The notes under the pieces were generated by a model. The model was given only the letters and a program-made list of their open reading frames with translations. It was not told the origin of the DNA and ran no database searches. From Eopsaltria australis (Eukaryota > Chordata > Aves > Passeriformes > Petroicidae): 64,000 nucleotides of DNA. The position numbers were made by a program, and so were the translations under genes. Positions 47,978 to 60,984 of this stretch are shown in pieces. Positions within the stretch are counted from its first letter, which is position 1; each line of letters starts with the position of its first letter. The stretch lies in the NCBI GenBank assembly GCA_034509425.1, contig JAVTVJ010000851.1, forward strand, positions 124,001-188,000. The letters are read 5' to 3'.

Positions 47978-48012
47978 ATTGGCTGCCGCCAGGGCGGGGC
48001 CGCTGCCATTGG
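47978..48012 (-). promoter_or_regulatory. PMF1: Paired CCAAT boxes of the PMF1 promoter
   Basis: Two CCAAT motifs on the minus strand (47982-47978 and 48012-48008) are spaced 30 bases apart just upstream of the PMF1 start codon, with a GGCGGGGC SP1-type box between them. Paired NF-Y sites at about three helical turns are typical of cell-cycle promoters. No CHR element was recognised. Confidence 0.6.
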
Positions 48013-48043
48013 CTTGCCGCCGGGCCCCGCCCCCGCCGGCCGC

Positions 48044-48112
48044 AAGCGCGGGAAGAGAGCGCGGGAAGAGAGAGAGCGCGGGAAGAGAGCGCGGGAAGAG
48101 AGCGCGGCCCCG
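48044..48112. repeat. GCGCGGGAAGAGA tandem repeat upstream of PMF1
   Basis: Four to five units of about 13-18 bp (GCGCGGGAAGAGA with variable GA extension) lie in the PMF1 CpG island. GCGGGAA resembles an E2F core, so each unit carries a possible E2F site (inference). Confidence 0.7.
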
Positions 48113-48651
48113 GGCGGCGCCTCCAGCCCCGAACGCCGCTCCAACAGCGCCGTACGGAGCTGCCGCCGCCCGGCTGCGCCCGGCCCGGAGCCCAAGCAGC
48201 AGGGCAAACCGTCATCCTCTCGCCAGGCCCCGTGGAAATGCCCGCCCTGCCCCCCAGCGACCGGGGCTCTCGATCGTCTAGTGAAATTAAACGATCAAGC
48301 CTGAAGAATTCAACGAGGAAAGAAGAAGATAAGTTCACCTCGGTTAGAGAAGAAAAAAAGCGAAATTTCTCATGTGACAGCCAACCACGACCCAGCCTGC
48401 GTCCTCAGGGCGGGTCTGGGCCACAGTTGCTTCCAGGCATTCCACGTGCTCCAGCCGATTTTCCCTGGCTCGTTCACCCACTGAGCAGCCACTTGTCACT
48501 GCTTTCTCAAGCAGCTCTCGTCCCTCCCCTGGTCCTAGTCCTTAGGCAAAGGGTGAAACCCTTTCTGTGACACGACAAAAAGCAGCAGTCACCCCTGGCA
48601 TGGAGAGTCATGTGCTTTTAAACGCAGGCACCAAACTGAAGGTCTCTGAAG

Positions 48652-48657
48652 TTTATT
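48652..48657 (-). terminator. SLC25A44: Candidate poly(A) signal of SLC25A44
   Basis: AATAAA on the minus strand lies about 1.95 kb after the SLC25A44 stop and 0.7 kb before the PMF1 start. It would give a roughly 2-kb 3' UTR. An ATTAAA near 50330 is a possible proximal alternative. Confidence 0.45.
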
Positions 48658-50612
48658 AGTTATCAAGAACGTTGCTGGTTACGAGAGGAACATTAAGTTT
48701 GACAATGTCTCCGCATACTGGTGCTGCCGCCCCTCCATGCCGCACACTTGGACTGGCTCTGCTGCACTCGGCAGAGGTCGGTTGTTATTGTTCCTGTTAA
48801 TATTGTTCCTGTTACTGCTGCCTTGGGATTTGGGGTGCTGTTGTTCTGCTTTTCAGAGCAGAATCTGTTATTAGAGCAAGAGACAACTGGTGTCAACTTT
48901 TAACCAACAAACAGGTGACCAGAGCAGGTGCAGAAGGTGCTGCTCCAAGTCCACTGGTGGCTCTGGCATCTACTGCCTTTCTGAGCACTGTAGGAAACAA
49001 AAACGGGATGACGAGGGCTTTGATGACTCACCTGCAGCCCCAGCACAGCACTGCACCTTACAATCAAGCTCTGCCCTTAACAGAGAAGCCTCTCCCACCC
49101 CAGCAGCAGCTTCAGCACTCTCCATCTCCAGCAGATGGTGGCACCTCCAGTGCCTGCTGGGCAGGGACAATACTGGAATGAAGGGCACACTTGCTGAGCC
49201 CCCATGGGAAGAGACAGCCAAGTGGAGCCCAGCAACAGCCACAGGTCAGCAGGATCAACACCTCGACCAAAATTCCTGGTTATGGTAGAAGGGGAATGGA
49301 GGTGGTGCACTCTGTTGTGTGGAGGTGCATCCCATACCCCCTGGTCATGGCTAACCAGGACAAGCACCACATGTGGGCTGGCAGCATGAAAGGCAAATCT
49401 CAACCACCAAGAACAGCAGAGTACAGTCAAACAATCCTTTCCCCCTTCCCAAAAAAGTAGCCTCTGGTTTCATCCCCCTGAAGTTTTCACCTGATAAAAT
49501 ACATAGACCATAGCTCAGGCTTCTGATCCAGCAATTGTGCAAAACATTATCCTTGCCCTTCCCAAACTGGATGAGCAGAATTTAAACTCCTCCTGAAGTG
49601 AACCATCACTTCTTATTCAATATGAACATGCCAGTCAGGTTTGAACTGGATCAAAAGCCAGCACAAGGTTTTTTCCATCCCCACCTCTCATCTAATTGTA
49701 GCTCAAACCCCATTCAGTTCTCATCCCAGCTGCTGGCAGCACCACAATCAGACACTTCCAAACTGCATTTCTGGGTATAAACTAACTAAGGTGGGAAGTG
49801 GCCACAGCCACTCTGAACATGCAGGATTGACACACTGAACAAGGCCACAGGACAACCATCCAGTTCCCCAGAAATCAGAATAAGCTTCCCTAAAATTAAA
49901 AAAAAAATTAAATTACAACAGATTAAAAACACAAGTTAGATGTCAAAACCTCCATCAGCTAATTCCAAACAGCCAGCTCAGCTCCTGATTTGCTATCAGC
50001 CAGCTTGCTGTTTGGAGGATGAGAGACAGGGAACATTTTCCAAGAATATACAAAACAAGTATGTAGATCTATTCAAAATGCAGGAAATCAGGTCTGAAGT
50101 GGTTCCACGTTATTCTTGTCTCACATCTTCTAGAAATAAATGCAGGTAATTGGAGAAAGTCACTTGTCTATTTTCTGCTTCCAGCTTCCCACAGCACAAT
50201 TGCCACTAGACATCCCACCAGAGGGTCCTGCTGCAGGCTGTGAGACTCATCTCCTTGGTAGTTTGGCAAAGATGAAAATAATTTAAGGAGAATAAACTGG
50301 CTTTTTGCTTAAGCCAGTAAGTCTTTAATTAAAAAAAAAGGAATTAATAACTTGCCAGGATGCGTTCACACACCTGGAATGGACTGTCCCAGGCAAACAG
50401 CACTGCCAAAGGTCACAGTTTAAGCAAAACCACCAGCAGCATTGTATGACACTCACATCTAAAGAGGTGAAGTGCAGTTGCTTTTGCATCTGCCTTGTGC
50501 TGTGAAACCAGCCAGAGACAAAGGCACAGCAGCTGCGTCGCCTCCCAGGCTCTCCCCTGCAACAGTCCAAACTCAGAGGGTTCACAGGAAGGTTCTCCTC
50601 CACCAGCTGCCT
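48658..50612 (-). other. SLC25A44: Presumed SLC25A44 3' UTR
   Basis: No further exon, RNA gene or clear repeat was recognised. AT-rich tracts occur near 49890-49925 and 50320-50350. Assignment as 3' UTR rests on the lack of another gene and on the downstream AATAAA. Confidence 0.4.
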
Positions 50613-53600
50613 CTACCAGTGCCTTGAGTCCACCAGCTCCGGGCGCAGACTCAGCTTCTTCAGCGTTTCATACCCCACCACGATGACGATGGTGGACGGA
50701 GTGGCTGAAATGATGCGGGCAGAGAGGCCTTTAGTCAGCCCCCAGGGACCCTCCTCTGCAATGAGCTGTTTGAAGGTGAGAATGATGGAGCTCTTGCCTT
50801 CCACCTGCAATGCCAGAACAAACATTGACAGAGCTGCCAGACCCCATACTGAGCTGCTCTGGGGCTCTGCTGCAACTGAAGACTCTGGAGACAACAGACC
50901 AGCCAGTCCAAGAGCCTTGATCTGGTCTCCAGAACTCCCTGAGGAGGGGAGTACAAAAGGCACAAAGTCCTAAGGAAGCAGCAGGAAGCACCTCTCCCTT
51001 TCTGAAGAAAAAGCCTGTCTGAGCAGGCCAGGCCAGCACTGCCAGCCTTGCTCCCTGGGCTCCTTTTGCTAATGCCAAGGGCTAATGAAGCAGCTATGAC
51101 CCAGGATGAAAGGCTCAGGGAGAGCAGGGAAGCAGCTCACCTGAAACCACAGAGATCAGAGAGCTCAGAACCCCAGCCCACACTGTGCCAAGCACGCCGA
51201 GCTCTTACCTGGACCCGAGCCCTCACCACATCCATGGGGTTGGTGAGTGTGGAAGCTGTTGCAGCTGCAAGTGGCCCCGATATCGCTTGCAGAAGGAGGT
51301 GGGGACAATCTTTAGGAGTTAAACTCGAAAGCTGTTCTGGGAACAGGAGAGAGAGGAAAGTTTCAGACTGTCAGTGGCTGCTTATCATTTCCTTAACTCC
51401 ACTCCCTTATTCCAAATGATTTGCAGCGGGCAGAATCTCTGATTTACAGCCTGCCACCTCCTCCCACAGAACCTCAGTGGTGTTTCCTACACCAACCAGA
51501 AAGCTGGCACAGCACAGGGAGCAGGACTCATCACACTGGTGGCTCCAGGACACCCCCCATGCATCATTCCACAGCCTCCCACCAGCTGTCACACTGGCTC
51601 CCAGGCTTGTGGGGCAAACAGGACTGAATGAGCTTCCATGTCCCCAAAACGGCATGAAAATACCCACCCTCTTAGGAGGTGGGGGAAGCCTTAAGACAAG
51701 GCTCTATTGGAAGGTGTTTGCAGATTTGCACAGAAAGCTGTCACTACTGGGCACAATGTCCAGGAGATATCCTGGTATCCCACTGCAGATTCCTAAGAAG
51801 AAAAGCAACATGCAGCGCTCATCCCAGATTTCCTCACTCTGCTCCTGCTGCCTGGCCAATAGGATCTGAACCTCACACACTTTTATTGGTTAAAGTTGGA
51901 CAGAGGACTGTTCAAAAGCCCCATTTTGATCTGATGATGAGGAAGCTTGTCTGGCAGGAGGGAAGGAAGTAGCTCTGTTCAAGACTTCAAACACTAACTG
52001 GAATCAGGGCCAGCAGTGTCCTTTGAACCCGGGGAGGGTTCAGTGACCTCCACTGCTGCTCCAGGGACAGAGGACAGGGAAATGCAGCCAAAGCAGATTC
52101 ATTGACAGCTGGGGCTTATGATTCACATTATCCCAGATTCCATGAGAAGACACAGAAAGAGCAAACACCTGGAAGTGGAGAGCTCTGGTCTCTCCGTATC
52201 AACTGCCTTGTTCTTACATGCCCTCCTTTGAGCCCTTTTGGCATGAAAATCTTACAGTTAATACTTGTAACAGATGAAACTGGGTTTTGGTCTTACAAAC
52301 TGTTGACATGGAGACTGATAGGAACACTCCCTTGAAGTAGAGACTGGACCAACATGCCAAGCTGCCACTGCCATTTAAACACAGCCTGGATGCAGAATCA
52401 ATGCTCCCTGTAGCTACCAGAACTCTGGAAAGCAAATAGGACCTTTGAGACATCCGGATTTTGAAGAACAGGTGACCTCGAAGATATACTTCAGGCCCAG
52501 TACAGGAAAACCCAAACTGCTCATTGCCACCACCTTTTGGCAGAAATTGGGTAACTAGATGCCTAAAAAACATGTGTGAAGCTGCACAGCAGAAATCTAA
52601 AGGATCCTCAGAGATGGAAATAAACCTTAGCTGGCCAATACCTTTAGCCTTTGGAAACACCCTAAGGAGTATGAACACTGAGCTAGGGAGAAAGAACATT
52701 CTGATGAGTGCAGGTTTTCACGACAAGACTTGGTGCCAGTTTTAAAGCTGCCAAAACTGAAGCAACACCTAACAGAAACCCAGGGAAGATTTGGCCCTTG
52801 TCTCTGCCTGTTGTTTGGTTTTGCCATGAGATCTGTGGCTCTTAAAGTCCCTTTGCCATATATGAGATTCCTGAGTCCACGTGAACTGAAAGATGAACTA
52901 TACTTACATGGTGGCTCCAAAACTCTGCCCAACACAAGAGATTCCTCATTCCCATGGAGAAGGCATTATTTGGGATTAGTGGAAGAGAAAGTTAAAGCAG
53001 ATGCATAAAGCCCCATTTGCTTAGAGCCATCCAGTTTGAAGTCCTCTAGCAGCTGGACCCCTTGTCATTATGTACATTGAAATATCACTGCTTTGTTAAA
53101 CTTCCACCCAACACCTGCAGAATTCCTACACAACCAGATACAGCTCCTTAATTCAGGACAGGTTCTGCTCCCACCCCTGGAGAGAAAGCGAATCCCGCTG
53201 AATCCACAGTGTCAAGAGTTGATCCGAGGGGCTTCTGGGTCTCCTGGGATAAGACACGTTTCAAGCCTCCTTTCACTTACCAGCATAGAAGTGGTAGAAG
53301 GGCCACCAGACCGCACTGTTGGGAATATAAGTGAGCAGCGAGGCCACATAACCCCTGTAGAAGCCTCTAAAACCGTCAGCCTTGAAAATCTGTACAATGA
53401 TGTCCTTGGTTTGGCCAAAGACCAGCAGACGCTTGCCGTTTTGGTTCTGCACCTTGAACCTGCCCATGCTTTCCCCCTTCCTCTGCATCATGAGGTGCTG
53501 GGAGATGACATCGATGGGCACTGTGATGCTCTGGGCCACCAGGGAGGCCGAGCCGCCGGCCACCAGAGACTTCACAGCGTTGTTGTTGTTGTACCGTGAC

Positions 53601-53902
53601 ACGTACTTGCGAGTGAGCTCGTATGTTGTCACGTAGCACTGTCCCGAGATCAGGGTGAAGGTGTTGACCAAAAAGCCACGGTAGAGCCCCGCCGTCCCTT
53701 CTGTCCGCAGGATTTTCACAAAGGCATCGAAAGTCCCGTTGTAGAGGCTCTTGCCCTTCTGAACCTGCAACCGCGTCCGGATGAGCGTGAAGGGGTAAAC
53801 GCTCACCCGGATCATCATAGTCATGCAAATCCCAAACACATAGAATTTCCTTTTGTCCAGGTGCTCCCACTCAATGATGGGGATGTTGCGTTTGTCCTCC
53901 AT
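50613..53902 (-). CDS. SLC25A44: SLC25A44, mitochondrial branched-chain amino acid carrier, complete
   Basis: Coding exons 53902-53281, 51336-51209 and 50804-50613 give 313 residues (human 314), with near-identity in long stretches. Three mitochondrial-carrier repeats are visible, each with the PX(D/E)XX(K/R)-type signature: PFTLIR at 37-42, PIDVIS at 129-134 and PMDVVR at 241-246. The first has T in place of the acidic residue, as in the human protein. Six membrane helices are expected in the inner mitochondrial membrane. The family imports leucine, isoleucine and valine for oxidation, with a known role in brown fat thermogenesis in mammals. A 5' UTR acceptor (CTCTCATTTCAG) fits at 54009, so the start exon is probably 54008-53281. 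A non-coding first exon is expected in the CpG island near 58.3 kb. Confidence 0.97.
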
Positions 53903-55394
53903 GGCTCCTTGGGGTCAGGCAGGACAGGTCCAGATCTCCCTCAAAGGTACAGAGCAGATCAAGGCCCAGCCTTCCAGCCTTGACCAGCCAGACTGCAAGT
54001 GCTGGCACCTGAAATGAGAGACCCCTTAGGTAGAGGACAAAGCCCCATTTGCTACAGCCGCCCACATCACCTCAAACTTTGCTGACTCTCCTCGAGCACA
54101 CAGCAAACCCCTGCGCTGCATTGTGCCGGCCGAGCAGAGGGACTACAACCTCCAGAGGCAGGGTCCTACCATGTGGCTGATGGTGACACCTTCTGAATGT
54201 CACCGTGGCTGTTTTCTGAGCTCCAGCAGCAGCTGGCACACATGGCAGCTCTCACCACAGCCCAGACTGCTCTGTGGAAATGCAAAGCTCCCATGCTTTG
54301 GGAAGCAGGCTGAGAGCCAGCAGATGAGCACCACTCCAGCAGCACACACACCTTTTAATGGACACGCAAGATCAGGGACGGCCAACCAAAGCAGCTTCTC
54401 CCCAGTCATTCCAGGTTTGTGATGCTCCCAGGTGTCAGGACGTCACTTTTCAGTTCCAGGATCTGTACAAACAAGAAAGTGACAAGTCCTTTTGTGCTCC
54501 TAGATTCTCTGCACGAATTAGACACATTTCTTTGGGCATTTCCATTCTGCTCTTCCTAAAGCTGGAGAGTGATGAGAAGGTGAAAAGAAGAACAATGGGA
54601 AAACAACACCAATGCAAAACAACCACGTAGAGTCTCCACACGGATGACCAAGACCCTGAAAAGAAAGGGTTAAATCACAGCCCAGGATCTCTCTGTAGCG
54701 CCGCTTGTCAGCTACAGCGAGCAAAGTTCACTCTCCCTTCCAACACTCCACTGCTGCTCCTGGTCTGATAACCCCCCTTCCACTGCCAGCTCTGCTCAGA
54801 GCACCAGGAATGGGGGGGTGAGGAGGGAGGTGCTGGCTCAGCCTCCCCCAACCCCATTTGCTGCAGCTCATCACCATGTCCCACCAGGCACCAACTGCTT
54901 CTCCACAACCAGGCTCCTGGTACTTTCAGCTGCTGTAATTAGTAAATCGACTTGCTGCACAATTAACCAAGCTTGAGCTAAGGGAACCTATACACAAGGC
55001 CAGGCAACAAGAGAAGGGGAGCTCAGAGAATCACCAAGTGGAATTTGTCACTGCAGGTAAGGACTTTCTGCATCAAAATAAAAAAACCCTGGGGTGTTTG
55101 GGTGGCTGAACTTTTGGGAAAGGCTTGACTGCAGCTGGATCATAACTTATATTCCAGACGCTGGCAAATGGGTGCTGGAAGTGTGTGCCCAGGCACAAGC
55201 TGAACTGCTGGAGAGCAGAGCTAGAGCAAGAAGCAGGAACAGGAACAAGGAGGCCAAAACCTGAGATCTGAAAGCAGATTCACCAAGTGAGAATTTGAAG
55301 GGACAGGCAGTCACCACCAGACACCAATGTGAGGGCACTTGACACTACCAAGGCACATCATCAGTGTGTAAAGGAGCTCCAAGGAGACGGACTT

Positions 55395-55682
55395 GGGACA
55401 AGAGCCTGGAGTGACAGGACAGGAGGAATGGCTTCTCGCTGACCAAGAGCACGGTTAGATGAGATATTGGGACAAAACTGTTTTCTGTCAGGGTTGGGAG
55501 GCCCTGGCACAGGGTGCCCACAGAAGCTGTAGCTGCCCCTGGATCCCTGGAAGTGTCCAAGGCCAGGCTGGACAGGGCTTGGAGCAGCCTGGGAGAGTGG
55601 AAGGTGTCCCTGCCATGGCAGAGGGTGGGATGGAACGGGCCTTCAGGTCCTTCCAACCCAAACCAGCCTGTGATTCTTGGGG
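55395..55682 (+). mobile_element. CR1 3' fragment, plus orientation
   Basis: Plus-strand text follows the CR1 3' sense: GGGAGGCCCTGGCACAGGGT, CCTGGAAGTGTCCAAGGCCA, GGCTTGGAGCAGCCTGGGA, then CCTTCCAACCCAAACCAGCC and TGTGATTCTT, the terminal CR1 tail. Confidence 0.85.
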
Positions 55683-56376
55683 AAATGTCTCCACACTTCA
55701 GAATTCATGAAGAACTCACACAGGCCAGAGACATTCTGTTGGAAACACAATAACAAAAGAACTGGAAGCTATCTCCGGCACAGAGAAGAAATTACCGTTA
55801 TGGAATTATGGCAGATCAGGGGTGGGTGTCCCATTAAGTGACCATTTCCTTGCCTTTCAGCCAACAAAACATTTGCTGAACAGGAGAAAACAGCATTACA
55901 GGCTACCACAGCTCCTGCAGATGGACAGGGGAGTTAAAAACACCCAAGGGCACCTGGGTCCAACATTTTTAGGATTGTAAAGAGAGCTACACTTCACCCT
56001 CCCAGGCAACTGCCTTGGCAGTTAAGGGTACAACAAAGACCCCAGCCTGGCTAAACAAAGCCTGGAATGCTTTAGTCTCAATTACAGCCTTACTGGGTTT
56101 GCCAATACTGGCATGATTGGACACACAAAGCTTCCTGCACAGGAATTACCTGCATACAGCACCTATGAAAACATAACCTGGTTCTTATTAGGAGTCCCAC
56201 TAGCTTAATATTTCATTAAAAAAATAAAATAGAGTCTAGCCAATATGATTCCCTGGAAAAACCTGAGGGTTTAGTCCACACTCCAAATTCCTCTGCCACC
56301 CAGGGATGGAATTGAGCTCCCCACAAAGGAAAGATTGCCTACAAAAAACATCCTCATTACTGCAACATGGAAAACA

Positions 56377-56425
<49 letters not shown>
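56377..56425 (+). repeat. (ATT)n microsatellite
   Basis: About 16 uninterrupted ATT units in the SLC25A44 5' UTR intron; likely length-polymorphic. Confidence 0.95.
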
Positions 56426-56426
<1 letters not shown>

Positions 56427-57254
56427 CTTGATCTTTATTTAGTTTTATGTGCTCTAGTGCTTTGGGTTTAGAATTTCAGCTACAGCTTCTTGAGGAAACA
56501 GCTGCTCTTTCTCTGGATTCTTACCAATGACACGTCTCAGTCGGGATCTGAATGAGACAAAGTCACTTTAACCCCATGGCTCTGAGGCACTCAAAGACAT
56601 CCTGGCAGCTCCAGGGATGACCAGCATGGCCACAATTCTTACTTTGCCAACATAAAGAGTTTTGCTCAGAGCATTTACTCTTCCAGAAATTCAGACCAAG
56701 GCCTTGCACAGGGCAGGGATCCCGTCACACTCATTAAGCAACTCTTTGATGATCTTTCAAGTAATTTTAGGGAGACTGATATAAAAGTAATGGCTACATC
56801 TCCTAAGAACTAACCTACCCTCCAAAACAAAGCACAAGTGCACCACAGCCCATGCTTCCTTAAACTCTGGAGCAGCTCCTGTGCCAAAACCACCCCTCAG
56901 TAGTTCCTTCCCACCATGCACAAAACAGCATTTCTTGAACTTCTGCCTGGAATTCCAAGCAGGGGATACCAAGCAGGGTGTCCCTGCTCCTCCTCTCTCG
57001 TCTGGGCACAGCCTCAGATGAGAACTCAACTCAATATAAACCCCCCCCCAATTTATGTCCTTTTAATGACTGTCAGTTTGGTCCCCAAAGCGCTCTTTGC
57101 TGCAGCTGGAGCTAAAGAAGATTCTCTGGCAAACGCAGACAGGGCCTTTGTGTGCCCCGGCCAGGGCTGTGTCCTGCCCTGCATGCCAATGCCTCAGCAC
57201 CCGCCTGGGAACCATCCGGAGTCAGCGCCGAGGCTGCCTGGCATCTCCTTCAGC

Positions 57255-57402
57255 AAAGAATCACAGAATAGTCTGAGCTGGACGGGACCCAAGGGCCGTC
57301 GAGTCCAGCTCTTGAGTGAATGGCCCATTCGGGGATCGAACCTTGACCTTGGTGTTATCAGCACCACATCCAACTCACCGAGCTACGCTAAGGCAGCGTT
57401 CA
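57255..57402 (-). mobile_element. TguSINE1-like SINE: tRNA-Ile head with CR1-type tail
   Basis: On the minus strand the element opens with a tRNA-like region: an A-box-like TAGCTCGGTGAGT, a GGTGCTGATAACACC anticodon-arm-like part and a B box GGTTCGATCCC. It then runs into a CR1-like tail (GACGGCCCTTGGGTCC and ACTATTCTGTGATTCTTTG). This structure matches TguSINE1, described from zebra finch as a tRNA-Ile-derived SINE with a CR1 3' end. It supports a passerine host. Confidence 0.75.
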
Positions 57403-58319
57403 CTCCTTACATTGACCCCACGGTGGGAGCGGCTACAGACCCCAGAGGGAGTCCTGGCCGTAACCCCAGCCCCGCGGACAGCCCGCAGCTCTTCGGAGCA
57501 GCTGTCGCCCTATAACCGTGTGGCAGAGGCACTCTGATGCCAGCACTTCTCTCCCCAGCACCCCCAGAGCCCCGCGGGCAGGAGCCCCTCACCCTCCTAC
57601 CCCTCGAGCGAAACTAGCTCTGATCCCTGGTCCTCAAAAGCTCGGCCGTGCTTTGAGGCCGTGAACAGAGGCAGAGCTGGCTCCGGGATCCGCTCAAGGT
57701 CACTGCCAGGCCAGGCGCGTCCCCAGCACCGCGGCTCCGTGTCGCGGGGGTGTCCGCACTGTCCCCCGGGCAGCTTTCCCCCTGCAGCCCCGGGGGGGCT
57801 CCGGCCAGTTCCCGTCCACCCCGGGGGGGACTTCGGCCTCTGCTCTGGGGAGGGTCCCTGGCCCCTCCAGCCCCCCTTCCCCGCGGCCGTTCGAGCCCTG
57901 CCCCGCCTGCCCCGGGGGCCCCGCCGAGAAGGGCTGCGGGCCCTCCCCCGCCTGCCCCGGGACCCTCCGGGCCCTTCTCCCGGGGTCTTTCACGGCCAAG
58001 CGGGTCTCGCACCAACCCCCTCCCCCACGCCGGTTCACCTGCACCCCTCGCCAGCCGCCCCCTCTCCCCCACCTCTCCTCCACCCTCCCGTCCGGCCGCG
58101 CATTCCCCACACCTGCCCAGGCTCCCGCTCAGGCGCCGCCGCCCGCACCGGCGCCGCGCCGGGCCGGGCCACCACCGTTAGGCCCTGCCGCGCCGCTGCT
58201 GGCCCAGGCCGGGCCTCTCCCCAGCCCGCCGCAGGCCCGCCCCGGCCCCGTCACCCCCTCACCTCACGCCGGCGGGAGGGACCCCCGGCGACCCCCGGCC
58301 GGCCCGGCCCCGCCGCCCC

Positions 58320-58425
58320 ATGGCCGCTGCACGGGCGGAAGTGACCGGAGCGTCAGCACCGCGCCGCCGCCATCTTGGAGACGGGCAGAGGCCGCGCCGG
58401 AAGTGCCCGGGCGCTTCCGGCCCGC
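58320..58425 (-). promoter_or_regulatory. SLC25A44: SLC25A44 CpG-island promoter with YY1 and ETS motifs
   Basis: A perfect YY1 site GCCGCCATCTTG lies at 58366-58377. ETS/GABPA-type sites GCGGAAGTG (near 58335) and CCGGAAGTG (near 58397), plus an inverted CGCTTCCGG near 58412, cluster within 100 bases. There is no TATA box. This arrangement is typical of nuclear genes for mitochondrial proteins. The transcription start is inferred to lie near 58340-58380. Confidence 0.65.
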
Positions 58426-58781
58426 AGTAAAGAGGGCGGCGGGGAGGGGCCTTAAAGGGACCGCGCCGAATTCCGGCTCTTAAAGGGCCAGCGGCCGCCA
58501 GCCGCTCCGTGCGGGGCCTGCGCTTCACGGAGGAGGGGAAAAACAGCACGGATGCACCCAAAGGGAGGGAGTGATGGGGGAGTGTGAGAGAGTTGTCCCC
58601 CACTCTCCTTGCCCCTCACTGCAGGTGCACGCCCGGTACGCAGTGCACGTGTCTCTGCACACACCCGCGTGTGCACACGCGGTGCCCTGGTGCACGCCTT
58701 GCACACCCCCGTGCACATTGCCCGAAAGCCCCCCGGGGCTGCTCTGTGCACCCAGCAACGTCAGGCATTGAGTTTTCCTTT

Positions 58782-58787
58782 TTTAAT
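58782..58787 (-). terminator. SEMA4A: Candidate poly(A) signal of SEMA4A
   Basis: ATTAAA on the minus strand, about 560 bases after the SEMA4A stop and about 370 bases before the SLC25A44 promoter motifs. No AATAAA was found on the minus strand in the interval, so this variant is the best candidate. Confidence 0.4.
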
Positions 58788-59346
58788 ATAAAAAGCAAAG
58801 AGCAGGAAAATGTACAGCTGGTTTGACTTTTAAAAGGCGGGTCAAAGACAGTGGAAATGGGATGGGGGGCTGGGGGGGACAGCGAGCGAGAAGAGCGGGG
58901 CTCAGCCACCCCAGGGGACCCAAGGGTTGGGATCATGCAGTGTTGAGGTGGCAGTGCAGGGTGGGTGTCCATGGGGTTGGCTTACAGAGCACAGCTTTCC
59001 CCATGCTGAGGTTTTTGTGGAACCTGGTTTTTTTTCTGGGGTAATACCAGTGTCAGCATCCACCATTTCCATCCATCCCCACCCCACGTCCTTGCCCCAC
59101 GGCCACGTTTCTCCTCTGTGCCGCATCCTTTCCCTGTCCCCATGATGTCCTTTCACCCTCCACTCTCTCCCCAGTCCACTCCCTTGCCCCATCCCACCCC
59201 TGCTGCTCCCAGGGCCCATTCTACCCCCTGCCCCAGAATGTGAACCTTACATTAAAACAGGTGTATTAAATAAAAAAAAAAAAAACAAAACCAAAAACCC
59301 TTTCACATTCACACCCCTCCCCATATCCCCCCACCCGCTGGCAGTG

Positions 59347-60281
59347 TCACGCCGTGTCCCCTGCTGGCACGTGCAGTCGGTTGTTGTCAACGTCGATGTC
59401 CCCATCAAGCTGGAGGCAGCAAGCCTGGGAGCCTTCGTCCTCCTCCTCCTCCTCAGTGGCAGCTCCAGGTGCCGGGGGCTCTCGGGTGCCCCCATTCAGG
59501 GGCACCTTCTCCCGGTGGCGGGAGGGGGGGCTGTGGGGCGTGCTGCAGCCCCGCACCTTGCTCCGAGCCTTCAGCTGGTCCCGGTAGGCGAGCAGGGCCA
59601 GGCAGGCAGCCACGGTCAGCGTCACCACCAGCAGCACCGTCACCGTGACAAACTGCGGCCAGTACGACGGGAGGCTGCCAGGGCCCGAGGGTCCCCAGGC
59701 CAACTCCTCCTCACCCAGCCCGTCCCCGAGGGCCCCCTCGCCAGAATCCCTGAGCTGGTACTGAGCCACGGTCCAGGTGTAGCCGTTCTCTGTGGCCTGG
59801 CACTTGTAGGTGCCGGCCATTCCCTGCTCCATGATGACCACCAGCGTGTGGTCAGGCAGCAGCACCGTGTGCCCCCGGCCAGTGGCGGGCTGCTCCCAGC
59901 TGTAGGAGGCCAGGGCAGAGTGGCGGGGGCACGGCAGCTGGACCACGGCGTTCGGCGGGGGGCTGAGCCCTGGGGGTGCAGAGAACAGCGTGATGGGGTG
60001 CACCCCGTCCAACCCCCCGTGCCCCATCCCGCCGTGCCCCCATACTCAACCCTGCACGGTGGCATCCTCCGGTGCACCCCAGGCTCGGGGCATGGCCGCA
60101 CTCCTCCCGTGGTGGCACGTGGTGTCTGGGCTCCCTGTCTCAACATCCTGCAGCCACGCACTCCTGTGGCCAGGAGAGCAGGGTCAGCATCCCAGTGACC
60201 TCCGCACCCCTTCCCCATGCCCATGCCCATCCCCATGCCCATGCCCATGCCCATGCCCATCTCCATCTCCATCTCCATCTC

Positions 60282-60320
<39 letters not shown>

Positions 60321-60703
60321 CCCCATCTCCATCCCCATCTCCATCTCCATCCCCATCCCCATCCCCATCCCCATGCCCATGCCCATGCCCATGCCCATCC
60401 CCATCCCCATCCCCATGCCCATGCCCATGCCCATCCCCATCTCCATCCCCATCTCCATCCCCATCTCCATGCCCATGCCCATGCCCATGCCCATCCCCAT
60501 CCCCATCCCCATCCCCATGCCTACATGCCCATGCCCATGCCCATGCCCATGCTCCATGCCCATGCCCATGCCCATCTCCATCTCCATCCCCATGCCCATG
60601 CCCATCTCCATCTCCATCCCCATGCCCATCCCTATCCCATCCCCATCCCCATCCCCATCCCCATCTCCATCCCCTATCCTATCCCTATCCCTATCCCATG
60701 CTC

Positions 60704-60742
<39 letters not shown>

Positions 60743-60861
60743 CTCCATCTCCATCCCCATGCCCATCCCCATCCCCATCCCCATCCCCTAGACCAACCTC
60801 CTCATCCCCATCCCTCCCATCCCCATCCCCATGCCCATGCCCATGCCCACATGCCCATCCC

Positions 60862-60900
<39 letters not shown>

Positions 60901-60945
60901 CTCCATCTCCATCCCCATGCCCATCCCCATCCCCATCCCCATCCC

Positions 60946-60984
<39 letters not shown>

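Larger units (their letters stand above)
54009..58260 (-). other. SLC25A44: SLC25A44 5' UTR intron (4.2 kb)
   Basis: Contains a CR1 fragment (55395-55680), an ATT microsatellite (56377-56425) and a SINE (57255-57402), described separately. 57410-58260 rises into the CpG island. A splice donor (GTGAGG) fits at about 58260. No other gene was recognised. Confidence 0.55.

Noticed and set aside
57300..57395. Possible tRNA-Ile gene
   Set aside because: Box A and box B words are present, but the arms are imperfect and it runs straight into a CR1-type tail, so it is a SINE head rather than a tRNA gene.
57614..58344. Proline/arginine-rich frames upstream of SLC25A44
   Set aside because: Open frames on both strands of a CpG island; composition reflects GC content only.
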